A stretch of DNA of 64,000 nucleotides. Source: Breoghania sp. L-A4. Its GTDB lineage: Bacteria > Pseudomonadota > Alphaproteobacteria > Rhizobiales > Stappiaceae. The stretch covers positions 3,263,579 through 3,327,578 of the forward strand of contig NZ_CP031841.1 of assembly GCF_003432385.1 (NCBI RefSeq). Reading direction: 5' to 3'. The translations under genes and the position numbers were made by a program. This document shows positions 1 through 8,675 of this stretch, in pieces (the stretch's first letter is position 1; each line of letters begins with the position of its first letter). Under the pieces are notes generated by a model. That model was not told the DNA's origin, did no database searches, and was given only the letters and a program-made list of their open reading frames with translations.

Positions 1-1011
1 CACCAGCACGCCGACCACGGTCGCCAGCGCCGCGCCCGAGTTCAGTCCGAACAGGCTGATGGCCACAGCCACGGCCAGCTCGAAGAAGTTCGACGTGCCG
101 ATCATCGCGCAAGGGGCGGCGATGCGGAACGGCACCTTCAGCACCCAGGCCGCCGCATAGGCGATGGCGAAGATGCCGTAGGATTGCAGCAGCAAGGGTA
201 CCGCGATCAGCACGATGAGGATCGGCTGCGACAGGATCACGCCACCCTGGAAGCCGAACAGCAGCACCACGGTGGCCAGCAGCCCGAGAATGGAGAAGGG
301 TTTCAGCGTTGCGGTGAACGACGCCACCGCGTCCGGCTTCGCCCGCCCGCCGGTCAGCCAGCGCCGCGTCATCCAGCCGGCCACCAGCGGCACCACCACA
401 TACAGCGCCACCGACAGCACCAGCGTGTCCCACGGCACGGGAATGTTGCTGACGCCGAGCAGCAGCGCGACGATCGGCGCATAGGCGAAGATCATGATCA
501 GGTCGTTCACGCTGACCTGCACCAGCGTGTAGTTGGGGTCACCGCGGGTGAGCTGCGACCACACGAAGACCATCGCCGTGCATGGCGCCGCCCCCAGCAG
601 GATCAGCCCCGCGATATAGGACTGCGCGTCCTCCGCGCTGACAAGGTTGGCGAACAGATACTTGAAGAACAGCACGCCCAGCGCCGCCATGGTGAAGGGC
701 TTGATCAGCCAGTTGACCGCCAGGGTGATCAGCAGGCCCTTGGGCTGATCGGCCACATGGGTGATGGCGGAGAAATCCACCGCGATCATCATCGGGTAGA
801 CCATCGCCCAGATGAGAACCGCGACCACCAGATTGACGTGCGCGATCTCGAGGCTCGCCAAAAGCTCGAACATCCCCGGGAACACCTGCCCCAGGCCAAT
901 CCCCAGGACGATGCAAAGCCCCACCCAGACCGAAAGCCACTTCTCGAAGACGCCGATGGACGGCGCCTCGATGGCCGCGCCGTGACGGCTTTCCGATTTC
1001 GCCATGCTCAT
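1..1011 (-). CDS. acr3: ACR3-family arsenite efflux permease, C-terminus outside window
   Basis: Arsenite/H+ antiporter of the inner membrane that exports As(III) made by arsenate reductase. The reading frame is open for 337 codons from an ATG at 1011 to the window edge, with about nine or ten hydrophobic segments. The ACR3 hallmark [10 protein letters not shown] places the essential cysteine at residue 143, and a second conserved patch SNFFELAVA carries a glutamate at 311; both correspond to residues known to be needed in ACR3. The start codon overlaps the arsC stop in an ATGA arrangement, so translation is probably coupled. It is the last visible gene of arsR-arsC-acr3. Only the last few residues are missing, since the family is about 350 residues long. 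Confidence 0.93.
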   Translation of the reverse strand, partial: MSMAKSESRHGAAIEAPSIGVFEKWLSVWVGLCIVLGIGLGQVFPGMFELLASLEIAHVNLVVAVLIWAMVYPMMIAVDFSAITHVADQPKGLLITLAVNWLIKPFTMAALGVLFFKYLFANLVSAEDAQSYIAGLILLGAAPCTAMVFVWSQLTRGDPNYTLVQVSVNDLIMIFAYAPIVALLLGVSNIPVPWDTLVLSVALYVVVPLVAGWMTRRWLTGGRAKPDAVASFTATLKPFSILGLLATVVLLFGFQGGVILSQPILIVLIAVPLLLQSYGIFAIAYAAAWVLKVPFRIAAPCAMIGTSNFFELAVAVAISLFGLNSGAALATVVGVLV

Positions 1012-1557
1012 GTGTTCATTTCCCCAGCCTTCGTGTCGGTGTCTTGATCAGTCTTGCCGATAGCCTGCAGACGCTTTTGCAGCGACATCCGGTCGATGCT
1101 TTTCAGCGGCAGCGCGCAAAAGGCCTGTATGCGGTTGTGCAGCATCCGGTAGGTGTCGGCGAAGGCGAGCGCGATTTGCGCATCCGTTCCGGTAACGGCC
1201 GCCGGGTCCGGCACGCCCCAATGAGCGGACATCGGCTGACCCGGCCACACCGGACACGCCTCTCCCCGCCATCCAGATCGCGCGCCGCGCTGTCGCAAAC
1301 GGTGAACACGAAATCCATTTTCGGCGCATCGGGACCGGAGAACTCGTCCCAGCTCTTCGACCGGGCGAAGCCCGTATCAAAACCCAGCTTCTCCAGCAGC
1401 GCCAGCGATTGGGGTGCACCGCGCCCTTCGGATCGGAACCGGCGGAATAGGCCTTGAACCGCCCCTCGCCCACGCGGTTCATGATCGCCTCGCCGAGGAT
1501 CGAACGCGCCGAATTGCCCGTGCACAGGAACAGGACGTTGTAGACTCTCTCGTTCAT
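1008..1557 (-). pseudogene. arsC: Arsenate reductase (LMW-phosphatase type), frame broken twice
   Basis: Reduces arsenate to arsenite for export by the adjacent ACR3. The start [19 protein letters not shown] contains the phosphatase-like loop CTGNSARS with the nucleophilic cysteine, behind a GGAAGG ribosome site. The frame is lost near 1408-1414, where one base appears missing, and again at 1266-1282, where about 17 extra bases separate VCDSAA from the conserved [17 protein letters not shown]. All three frames together give a full-length protein ending at 1008. The first break matches the base-dropping seen elsewhere in the window; the 17-base insertion does not, so this copy may be truly inactive. 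Confidence 0.8.
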
Positions 1558-1612
1558 GGGGTGCCTTCCGTCATTGACCATTGGTTCGTCCCGCCGCCGA
1601 ATCCGCCAGGCC

Positions 1613-1957
1613 TCAGCATGCGCAGGCGATTTCCTCGATAATCGGCTGGCAGATCTCGGGCCGGCCGCCGCAGCAGTCTTCCATCAGAAACGCCAACAGG
1701 CCGCGGATGGCGTCGAAATCCGCGAAATAGCGAATGGTGCGCCCATGGCGCTCGTTGCGCACCAGCCCGGCGTTCAGCAGCACCGCGAGATTGGCGGACA
1801 TGGTGTTCTGCCGCACCCCCAGCGTCTCGCCGACCTCACCCGAGGCAAGCCCCTCTGCGCCCGCCTTGACGAGCAGGCGAAACACATCGAGCCGGGTCTG
1901 CTGACTGAGGGCGGAGAAGGCGGCCAGGGCGCCGGCATTGTTGTCTGAAGTATCCAT
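1613..1957 (-). CDS. arsR: ArsR-family metalloregulator
   Basis: Winged-helix repressor of 114 residues that should release DNA on binding arsenite or antimonite. The helix-turn-helix lies around residues 38-66 ([23 protein letters not shown]). Cysteines are concentrated at the C-terminus: a CC pair at 95-96, then 103, 112 and 114, ending ACAC. They are the likely thiolate ligands, and the placement differs from the classical CVC in the recognition helix of E. coli ArsR. It is the first gene of the ars operon and sits next to the palindromic operator at 1958-1977, so autoregulation is expected. Confidence 0.92.
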   Translation of the reverse strand: MDTSDNNAGALAAFSALSQQTRLDVFRLLVKAGAEGLASGEVGETLGVRQNTMSANLAVLLNAGLVRNERHGRTIRYFADFDAIRGLLAFLMEDCCGGRPEICQPIIEEIACAC

Positions 1958-1977
1958 ATATCATGATTTATTGATAT
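1958..1977. promoter_or_regulatory. Probable ArsR operator
   Basis: Inverted repeat ATATCA-N8-TGATAT in an AT-rich patch directly upstream of the arsR start codon. ArsR/SmtB proteins bind 12-2-12-like AT-rich palindromes over their own promoters, so position and symmetry fit autoregulation of arsR-arsC-acr3. No experimental support is available here. Confidence 0.6.
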
Positions 1978-2030
1978 AAATATCCGGAGTCAACCCGCAT
2001 CTGCAAGCAGGCGCCGCATCATCCGCGCCG

Positions 2031-2211
2031 GAGTTATACCAACGGTCACAACGAATGACTCATTTGACCGGTATTGCGCGGCGTCTGGCAAGGAGCGGTT
2101 CGCAGGGCGATGCGGGGCATCGTTCAAGAAGCGCGACGCTGCCCAGTCGTTGCGCAAAGCAGGCCTTCGGTGGGCAAATGGGTCATTCGTTACGATCGTT
2201 GGTATTACTTC
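2031..2211. repeat. Long imperfect palindromic element (MITE-like hairpin)
   Basis: The left arm at about 2031-2066 (TATACCAACGGTCACAACG, then AATGACTCATTTG) is matched in reverse complement by the right arm at about 2176-2211 (CAAATGGGTCATTCGT, then a segment ending TTGGTATTACTT). Weaker pairing continues inward, so the element could fold into one long hairpin. It carries no convincing gene and fills the gap between the ars operon and the pentapeptide-repeat gene. This is the shape expected of a non-autonomous palindromic repeat; other genomic copies cannot be checked here. Confidence 0.6.
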
Positions 2212-3005
2212 CACAGCGCCCGGCCGGCATTGCGCGCGGTATCGAGCCCGCGCGGCGTGCCCCGGGTCTCGCGGAAATCGGCCCCGGCCAGATCGGCGCC
2301 ATCCAGCTGCACTTCGGCCACGCCCGCGCCCGTCAAAACCGCGCCGCCCAGGTCGGCGCGGGTCATGTCCGCGCCATCGAAGCGCGCGCCTTGAGCCTTG
2401 GCGAACCGGAAATCAGCGCGCGACAGATCGGCGTCGGAGAAATCCGCGTCCCTGAGAATCGCCGAGGCGAAGACCGCGCGCATCAATCCCATCGACTGGT
2501 TGCGCATGTCCGCGCCCATCCGTGCCCCGGCCAGCGTCGCACCGGTAAAATCGGCGCCGCTCATGTCGGCGATGATCCGAGCGCCGGACAGATCAGCGTC
2601 CTTGAAACGCGCCTCGCGCATCTGTGCCTGAAAGATCGTGGCGCCGCGCAGGCTGGCGCCCTCGAAATTCGCCCCGATCGCCCAGGCCAGATCCAGCCGC
2701 GCGCCGGACAGGTCAGTGCGGCGCAGGTCCGCCCCGTTCAGCGCCGCGCGCGTCATGTCGGCGCCGGAGAGATCCAGTCCGCTCAGATCCAGCCCGTTCA
2801 TCCGCACGCCGGTGAGATCGAGTGTCCCGCCGCTGTCGCCGATCCGCGCCTCGATGTCCGCGCGCGACACGTCCGCCTGGGTCATCTGCGGGCTGTCCAT
2901 GTCCACGTGATCGAACATCGACTGCGCCTGAAGAGCGCTGAATGACGCCGCGGCGATCAACGCAGCCGCCGCGATAACGATGGTCTTGCTCACCCGCGCT
3001 TGCAT
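2205..3005 (-). CDS. Exported pentapeptide-repeat protein
   Basis: The 266-residue protein starts with a signal peptide (MQARVSKTIVIAAAALIAAASFSALQAQ, cleavage near residue 28). From about residue 60 it consists of A(D/N)Lxx-type pentapeptide repeats such as LDLSG, ADMTR, ADLRR, ADLSR and ADLGG, which fold as a right-handed square beta-helix. Because of the signal peptide it should act in the periplasm or cell envelope, unlike the cytoplasmic Qnr-type gyrase-protecting members. The role is unknown. The gene stands alone, and its end touches the palindromic element at 2031-2211. Confidence 0.85.
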   Translation of the reverse strand: MQARVSKTIVIAAAALIAAASFSALQAQSMFDHVDMDSPQMTQADVSRADIEARIGDSGGTLDLTGVRMNGLDLSGLDLSGADMTRAALNGADLRRTDLSGARLDLAWAIGANFEGASLRGATIFQAQMREARFKDADLSGARIIADMSGADFTGATLAGARMGADMRNQSMGLMRAVFASAILRDADFSDADLSRADFRFAKAQGARFDGADMTRADLGGAVLTGAGVAEVQLDGADLAGADFRETRGTPRGLDTARNAGRALWK

Positions 3006-3270
3006 CCTCTCTCTCCCTCACGATGGATCCGCATCGCCGCTATTGAAGAAGCGCGGGCGCCGCATGCCAATTGAACCCTCGTACAGAAACGGCGGCGGCA
3101 AGCGCACATCTGCGTGAACGCCGCACGCGCGCGCAGCGCCCCGACGCCCTTCAATCGCGCCGCCGCCGGTCGGCCTCACCGACAATTGAACGTGCCGTCT
3201 ATTGCCGCAAGTCACTGACCAAGGGAGACTTTGGCCACCCAACCAGCACCGGGCCAACGGAGAAAGACCA

Positions 3271-3716
3271 ATGAATTTTCGCGCACTATCCACCCTCACG
3301 GCCGTTGTCATGATCGGCTTCGGTGGTGCGGCCCTGGCGGTCGACGATCCGATCAAGGCGCGTCAGGAGTTGATGAAGGGAATCGGCGACTCGATGAAGG
3401 CGCTCGGACAGATGGCCAAGGGCGAGATCGAGTATGACGCCGCCAAGGCCACGGCCGCGGTCGAGACGATCCACACCAACATCCAGACGTTTCCCAATCA
3501 CTTCCCGAAGGCTCCAACGAGGGCAAGACCCAAGCCAGCCCGAAAATCTGGACGGACATGGACGGCTTCGAGACCATCGCCAACAATCTCGAGATGGCTT
3601 CCGCGGAGGCGATTCCGGTCATCGGTCAGGGCCTTGACTCCATGCGCGGCGCGCTCGGATCGATCGGCAAAAACTGTAAGGAGTGCCATGAGGGCTATCG
3701 CGTAAAGAAGGACTGA
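3271..3716 (+). CDS. Cytochrome c-prime-like protein, one apparent frameshift
   Basis: Periplasmic four-helix cytochrome of the c' family. A signal peptide ends near AALA (residue 24 region), followed by DDPIKARQELMKGIGDSMKALGQMAKG, typical of the first helices. The frame breaks near 3506, where CCCG probably should be CCCGG. Beyond it the other frame continues with ASPKIWTDMDGFE and the heme site CKECH just before the stop, as expected for c' proteins, whose CXXCH is C-terminal. Members bind NO or serve in electron transfer. A di-heme cytochrome c follows 51 bases downstream on the same strand, so the two may be co-expressed. Confidence 0.85.
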
Positions 3717-3767
3717 CGCTAAGATATTCCGGCGCGCGCGTCACATTGGTTCGTCGGAAAGAATTTC

Positions 3768-4682
3768 ATGCGTCTGTTTTTCTGGGTGTTTCTCGTCCTT
3801 TCCGGCCTTGGCGGCGTCACCTTCTACTGGCTGACGTCGCCGGAAAGAATCTACACATCCATGCTGGTGGCGCATGAGAAGGACCTCGCCAATGGCGAGC
3901 GGGTCTTCTGGGCCGCCGGTTGTGGCTCCTGCCATGCGGCGGAAAAGGCCAAGGGCGATGCCAAGATGCGGCTCGGCGGCGGTCTGGCGCTGAAGACTCC
4001 TTTCGGCACGTTCAACGTCCCCAACATCTCGCCAGATCGGCTGACCGGCATCGGCACCTGGACGGACGCCGAGTTCGCGACCGCCATGATCAAGGGCGTC
4101 TCGCCGGACGACCGGCACTACTTTCCCGCCTTCCCCTACACCTCCTATCAGCGCATGAGCATCGGCGACGTGCTGGATCTGAGGGGCTTTCTCGACACCC
4201 TGCCCGCTGTCGTGAACACGGTTCCGCCGCACGAGGTGTCGTTTCCCTATTCGTTCCGGCGCGGCATCGGGCTCTGGAAGCTGCTCTATCTGGATGGAAA
4301 GCGGTTCGAACCCGATCCGATGGCCTCCGCCGAGCTGAACCGCGGCGCCTATCTCGTCCAGGGCCCGGGCCACTGCGGCGAATGCCACACGCCGCGCAAT
4401 GCCATTGGCGGATTTATCGCCGGCCGCGCGCTGGCCGGCGCAAAGGCGCCCGAGGGCGACGGCTTCGTGCCCAACATCACCCCGCATGAAACGGGCATCG
4501 GCGGCTGGAGCGAGGCGGACATCGCCTATGCGCTGGAAAGCGGGTTCACCCCGGAGTTCGACACACTGGGCGGCAGCATGACCTCCGTGCAGGAGAACAT
4601 CGCGCATCTGCCGGCCGAGGATCGCGCGGCCATCGCCACCTATCTGAAAAGCATTCCGCCGCTGCCCTCGGATCGGCCGTGA
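3768..4682 (+). CDS. Membrane-anchored di-heme cytochrome c
   Basis: The 304-residue protein has an N-terminal membrane segment (residues 4-22, FFWVFLVLSGLGGVTFYWL) and two class I cytochrome c domains, with heme sites CGSCH at 52-56 and CGECH at 203-207. Each domain is followed by a PNI(S/T)P segment, seen in cytochrome subunits of alcohol and aldehyde dehydrogenases. It should transfer electrons in the periplasm, probably between a dehydrogenase encoded elsewhere and the respiratory chain. It lies directly after the cytochrome c-prime gene. No dehydrogenase subunit is adjacent, so the partner is unknown. Confidence 0.9.
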   Translation: MRLFFWVFLVLSGLGGVTFYWLTSPERIYTSMLVAHEKDLANGERVFWAAGCGSCHAAEKAKGDAKMRLGGGLALKTPFGTFNVPNISPDRLTGIGTWTDAEFATAMIKGVSPDDRHYFPAFPYTSYQRMSIGDVLDLRGFLDTLPAVVNTVPPHEVSFPYSFRRGIGLWKLLYLDGKRFEPDPMASAELNRGAYLVQGPGHCGECHTPRNAIGGFIAGRALAGAKAPEGDGFVPNITPHETGIGGWSEADIAYALESGFTPEFDTLGGSMTSVQENIAHLPAEDRAAIATYLKSIPPLPSDRP

Positions 4683-4838
4683 TCCGGGGCCGCGCCGCTG
4701 CGCGCGTGCATGCCGCGCGCGAACTTGTGATATCCGCCACACGCCATACCCGTGGATATTCGTATAGACTGATCCGTGGTGGCGCCCGGACGATCCGGAC
4801 GGCATCCCGTTAAAGACTATTCGCGATGGAGCGTTGCA

Positions 4839-4964
4839 ATGAAACCAACGGCATCCGTGACCTGCCTCTTGAACCAAGCGAGCCAGGAGCAGTCCGTCGC
4901 CTATGGCTTTGCCATGGCGGCCGCCCTGTGGTCGATGATCATCGCGGCAAGCGTTGTCTGCTGA
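4839..4964 (+). CDS. Possible 41-residue membrane peptide
   Basis: A short frame from ATG 4839, behind GGAG with a 7-base spacer. The peptide has a polar first half (MKPTASVTCLLNQASQEQS) and one hydrophobic stretch, AYGFAMAAALWSMIIAASVVC, that could span the membrane. It stands alone between the di-heme cytochrome and convergent cutA. There is no recognised family. Ribosome site and hydrophobicity are the only support, so this is tentative. Confidence 0.35.
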   Translation: MKPTASVTCLLNQASQEQSVAYGFAMAAALWSMIIAASVVC

Positions 4965-5021
4965 CACACGCGCAATCGCAGTCCCGGCCGGCTCCGCGGC
5001 AGCCGTCCCATACAGCTGTGC

Positions 5022-5386
5022 TCAGTGCGGCTTGTCAGGAATGATCTGTGTCGCCGCGACGATCCATTCCAGATAATCGCGCGCGCCGCCCGCTGTCGGC
5101 AGCACCAGAAGCGCGGGCTTCTCGTAGGGGTGGAGTTCGCCGATCGCCTCCATGACGTCCACCACCCGGCCGGAAACCGTCTTGACCAGAACCACGACCT
5201 CCTGCGCCTCCTCGACCACCCTTCCCAGATGTAGACGGACACCATGCCAGGTACGATGTTGACGCAGGCCGCCAGCCCGGTGCGCACCAGCGCGTTGGCC
5301 GCCTTCTTGGCCTGCTCCATGTCGGGAAATGTCGAATAGACCAGAACCGCTTCCGTGTCCGCCTCGTCCAGTCCCATGGCGCTCAC
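5022..5386 (-). CDS. cutA: CutA divalent-cation tolerance protein, one apparent frameshift
   Basis: Small trimeric cytoplasmic protein linked to tolerance of divalent metals. The N-terminal part VLVYSTFPDMEQAKKAANALVRTGLAACVNIVPGMVSVYIWEG is canonical. The frame breaks near 5219-5225 and the other frame continues VVEEAQEVVVLVKTVSGR, then ELHPYEKPALLVLP, the CutA signature, to the stop at 5022. One missing base repairs it, as in several other genes here. Total length after repair is about 120 residues, slightly above the family norm. Confidence 0.85.
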
Positions 5387-5755
5387 CCCATCCTCCCAAG
5401 CCTCGTGTGTTCACGCATGATAGGCATGCGCACCCGCGGCGCAAGGCGGCGCAAGTCCGGCGCATGCGCCTTTCGTGATCATGGGGCATTGCCAATCGCG
5501 GCGGAAGCGGGCCGGAGGATCGTGGCCAACATCTTGATTCCGGTACAATTTGCCACGCCGAATGGCGGATCGATTTCGCGCGGGATACCGTCCGCGCGCT
5601 TGCCTGCCCGCGCTGTCTGTGCTCCTAAGGATGCAACGCAACGCCGCGCGGGGCGCCCGATTTACATTCCGGCGCGCCGGGGCGAAAGATAAACACGCGG
5701 GCGACCGCGCACCGGAGCGCACGCCCCATCGTCGCGTCCGGAGGGGCGGGACGAC
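5387..5755. other. Intergenic region between cutA and the NAD kinase gene
   Basis: About 370 bases separating divergent genes. No reading frame with a ribosome site, no tRNA and no clear terminator is seen. It must hold the promoters of both flanking genes, but no convincing -35/-10 pair could be picked out. Confidence 0.5.
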
Positions 5756-6625
5756 ATGGACAGGCAGCGTTTGGACACCACGAGCGAACCGGCAATGGAC
5801 ATGCGCACCAAGGCGCCACAGGCAAATCCCGCCGACGGACAATCCGGCGAGCCCGTCCGCACGATCGAGACCCTGGCCTTCGTCGCCAGCGACACGCCGG
5901 AAGCCGAGGCCGCGCGCGACGCGCTGCATGCCCGCTACGACGGCGTGGCGCCCGAGGACGCCGACGTCATCGTGGCGCTGGGCGGCGACGGACTGATGCT
6001 GCAGACCCTGCACCGGTTCATGAACACCGGAAAGCCGATCTACGGCATGAACCGCGGTTCCGTCGGATTCCTGATGAACGAATACCGTGAGACGGATCTG
6101 CTGGAGCGCATTCGCAAGGCCGAGGCCACCGCCATCCATCCGCTTTTGATGCGAGCCACCGACGTCGACGGGCGCGAGCACGTGGCGCGCGCCATCAACG
6201 AGGTCTCGATGCTGCGCCAGACATACCAGGCGGCCAAGCTGCGCATCACCGTGGACGAGCGACTGCGGCTGGAGGAACTCGTGTGCGACGGCATCCTGCT
6301 GGCCACCCCCGCCGGCAGCACCGCCTACAACCTTTCCGCCCATGGCTCGATCCTGCCGATCTACGCGCCGCTGCTGGCGCTGACACCGATCTCCGCCTTC
6401 CGCCCCCGGCGTTGGCGCGGCGCATTGCTGCCGGACCGCTCCAAAGTCCGTATCGACGTGCTGGAACCCGCCAAGCGCCCGGTCAGCGCGGCGGCTGATC
6501 ATACGGAGATCCGCAACGTCGCCTCAGTGTTCATCGAACAGGACATGACATCGCAAAGCCTCGCCATGTTCGACCAAGATCATAGCTGGGACGAGCGGAT
6601 CCTTACCGAGATGTTCCGCTATTGA
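5756..6625 (+). CDS. nadK: NAD kinase
   Basis: Phosphorylates NAD to NADP in the cytoplasm. The 289-residue protein has the diagnostic GGDG at 76-79 ([18 protein letters not shown]), the NE/D motif AINEVS at about 146-151, and the glycine-rich [14 protein letters not shown] at about 184-197. Inside these motifs the frame is intact. The N-terminus is about 30 residues longer than usual; an internal ATG at residue 15 (MDMRTKAPQ) is an alternative start. It stands alone, about 190 bases upstream of the Hpt-domain gene. Confidence 0.95.
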   Translation: MDRQRLDTTSEPAMDMRTKAPQANPADGQSGEPVRTIETLAFVASDTPEAEAARDALHARYDGVAPEDADVIVALGGDGLMLQTLHRFMNTGKPIYGMNRGSVGFLMNEYRETDLLERIRKAEATAIHPLLMRATDVDGREHVARAINEVSMLRQTYQAAKLRITVDERLRLEELVCDGILLATPAGSTAYNLSAHGSILPIYAPLLALTPISAFRPRRWRGALLPDRSKVRIDVLEPAKRPVSAAADHTEIRNVASVFIEQDMTSQSLAMFDQDHSWDERILTEMFRY

Positions 6626-6817
6626 CGGGCCCGCTTGCGTAGAAAAACAGACCTCACTGCCATGACGATACAGATCGTTAAGACAAATTGCGCATTGTTC
6701 CATGATCGAATCCACGCGCGCCAGACATCGGTAACCGCGGGGGACGTCGAACAGACGGATTTGTTCGGCCACTGGACCGCCGACGCACCGGGCAAAGCCC
6801 GGGTGAAGGAATGCGAG

Positions 6818-7330
6818 ATGACGAGCAGCGCGAACACCCAGGACTGCGAATACATCACGCCACCGGTCAATCTGCGCACCAAGGTCCGCGTGAAGTCCGA
6901 CCAGGAAGACGGCGACTTCGATCCCGTGGCGGCCGCTGAAAAGGCGCTGCAAAACCTCTCCGGGAATTTTTCCAACTGGATGGCGGAAGAGACCGGAACG
7001 CTGGTGAAGCTATGGAGCGGCATGCGGCTGCGCGCGCTCACTCCGGATGACCGTGACTCGCTGTTTCGCGCGGCCCATGACATCAAGGGTCAGGGCGTGA
7101 CCCTCGGCTTTCCGCTGGCCTCGACGATCGCCGACAGCCTCTGTCACCTGCTGGAAACGGTTCAGGACCCGCGTCAGATCCCGAACCAGCTGATCGAGCA
7201 GCATGTGCAGTCAATTCGCGCGATCTACGCGGATGGCGCGTGCACGGACTGCGATCCGGTCGCGACCGAGCTCGCCAATCAGCTTGCCGAAATTTCCGAG
7301 CAATTCATTTCCACGCTGAAGCGCAACTGA
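6818..7330 (+). CDS. Hpt-domain phosphotransfer protein
   Basis: Histidine-containing phosphotransfer protein of 170 residues. The Hpt signature SLFRAAHDIKGQG places the phospho-accepting histidine near residue 87, within helices running from about 60 to 165. The start at 6818 is chosen because AAGGA lies 7 bases before it; a longer frame from 6635 has an unlikely N-terminus. It should relay phosphate between a hybrid histidine kinase and a response regulator, neither of which is in the window. Sequence around the histidine resembles alphaproteobacterial Hpt proteins encoded near DUF2336 genes, and a DUF2336 gene is indeed next door, convergent. Confidence 0.85.
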   Translation: MTSSANTQDCEYITPPVNLRTKVRVKSDQEDGDFDPVAAAEKALQNLSGNFSNWMAEETGTLVKLWSGMRLRALTPDDRDSLFRAAHDIKGQGVTLGFPLASTIADSLCHLLETVQDPRQIPNQLIEQHVQSIRAIYADGACTDCDPVATELANQLAEISEQFISTLKRN

Positions 7331-7379
7331 TACGGCGGTGCCAAGCAGGCTTCTCCAGAACGCGCGCTGTGGCGCCGCG

Positions 7380-8525
7380 TTACGCAGCGGTCAGCGCGCC
7401 ATGCACGAAATGCCGCGCGGCCTCGCGAGCGGCCTCGCCTTCGAGCCGGTGCAGCAATCCGCGCAACTGATCCAGATCATCCTGCCCCGCCGCACCGTGA
7501 TAGCGCGCCAGAACCTCGCGGATCATCCGCCGCGTGAATTCATGCCCATACAGCCGGTCGCCCCGCATCCGCATGACGCGGTAGGTTTCCACCGCCGCCA
7601 CGAAGGCCGAATGGGTGCTGCGCGGCAACTCCGCCTTGGCGAACAGCGCCCGCAGGCTGGTTACCTGGGCGCTGTCCAATAGCACGGCAACGCGCGTGCG
7701 CGGCATTCCGGTGAGACTCGCCAGCGCGCATTCGAACAACCGGATGTTGCCGGAACAAACCGTTCGCAACAGCAGCGTGGGCGTAAGCTGGGCGCTCAGG
7801 CGCAGATGTTCGACAAGACCGGGGATCTCGTGATCCTCCGCCTCCCCCGCCAGCGCCACGGTCACCTTGTCGCGGGCCTCGCCCACAACGTTCTCCACCT
7901 TGCCCGACCGAATGCCGGAGCGGACGAAGGGCATCATGGCCAGCGTCTCGGAAAGGTCCGCCACCAGCTTCTGCTTCACCGCAAGCGGCACACCGGGCCG
8001 CTGCATCATGGCGCAGCGCAAGCGGCTGTCTTCCTTGAAGCGCTCGACCAGACGCTCGAAGCTGCCGCGGCAGATCGCGGCGCCCGGGTTGGCGAGGAGC
8101 TCAAGGCACGCGTCAACGGCCCCGACCTCCGCGATGGCGCCCGACACAGCGGCCGAAACCTGTGGCCGCAGCGCGATGGCCGCTTGAATTTCGACATCAC
8201 CCGCGGCCGCGAAATCCACCAGTTCGGTATCGAGAAACAGCGGCGAACGCATCAGCACAAGCGAAGCGATCGCCGGCAGGTCATTGGCCAGCGCCAGGAT
8301 GATGTGGCGCGGCGCGCGGCTGCTCGCCCCCAGGGCATCGGCCAGCGCGGCGCGGACCACAGGCGCGGGATCGTCGAGCAAAAAGGTCATCGCGGCCTCC
8401 GCCGCGTCGCGATCGATCGGGTCGAGACGGGAGTGCAGCCAGGCGCGCGCCAGTGCGTTCGTCGCATCCGCGCGCGCGGATGCCGGCGCCGTTCCAATCC
8501 ATCGCAAAAAGTCTCGAATAACCAT
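7380..8525 (-). CDS. DUF2336 protein
   Basis: The 381-residue protein belongs to DUF2336, an alphaproteobacterial family of alpha-helical HEAT-like proteins. The N-terminal half is alanine-rich and helical (LARAWLHSRLDP, PVVRAALADALGASSRAPRHIILALANDLPAIASLVLMRSPLF). Start at ATG 8525 follows GGAGACGGGACG, with good spacing; a longer frame to 8564 is less likely. The molecular role is not established. It ends 49 bases from the convergent Hpt gene. Confidence 0.85.
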   Translation of the reverse strand: MVIRDFLRWIGTAPASARADATNALARAWLHSRLDPIDRDAAEAAMTFLLDDPAPVVRAALADALGASSRAPRHIILALANDLPAIASLVLMRSPLFLDTELVDFAAAGDVEIQAAIALRPQVSAAVSGAIAEVGAVDACLELLANPGAAICRGSFERLVERFKEDSRLRCAMMQRPGVPLAVKQKLVADLSETLAMMPFVRSGIRSGKVENVVGEARDKVTVALAGEAEDHEIPGLVEHLRLSAQLTPTLLLRTVCSGNIRLFECALASLTGMPRTRVAVLLDSAQVTSLRALFAKAELPRSTHSAFVAAVETYRVMRMRGDRLYGHEFTRRMIREVLARYHGAAGQDDLDQLRGLLHRLEGEAAREAARHFVHGALTAA

Positions 8526-8605
8526 CGTCCCGTCTCCGCGTGAAGCGAGAAAACACCTTGCCACTCAAGACTTAAGAATCGGTTCACCATAATTGCGCGG
8601 ACACG

Positions 8606-8627
8606 AAAAAGCCCGCCGGAGGCGGGC
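8606..8627 (-). terminator. Intrinsic terminator after the lytic transglycosylase gene
   Basis: Read on the minus strand: stem GCCCGCC, loop TCC, stem GGCGGGC, then TTTTT. It lies 49 bases beyond the transglycosylase stop codon. Confidence 0.85.
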
Positions 8628-8675
8628 GTCGCAAGCGCAAAAAGTCGGCTCGCCAATCTTGCCGCGCGCCGGGCG

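Noticed and set aside
2055-2945. A 296-codon plus-strand frame
   Set aside because: Antisense to the pentapeptide-repeat gene, whose regular five-residue pattern produces a long open shadow.
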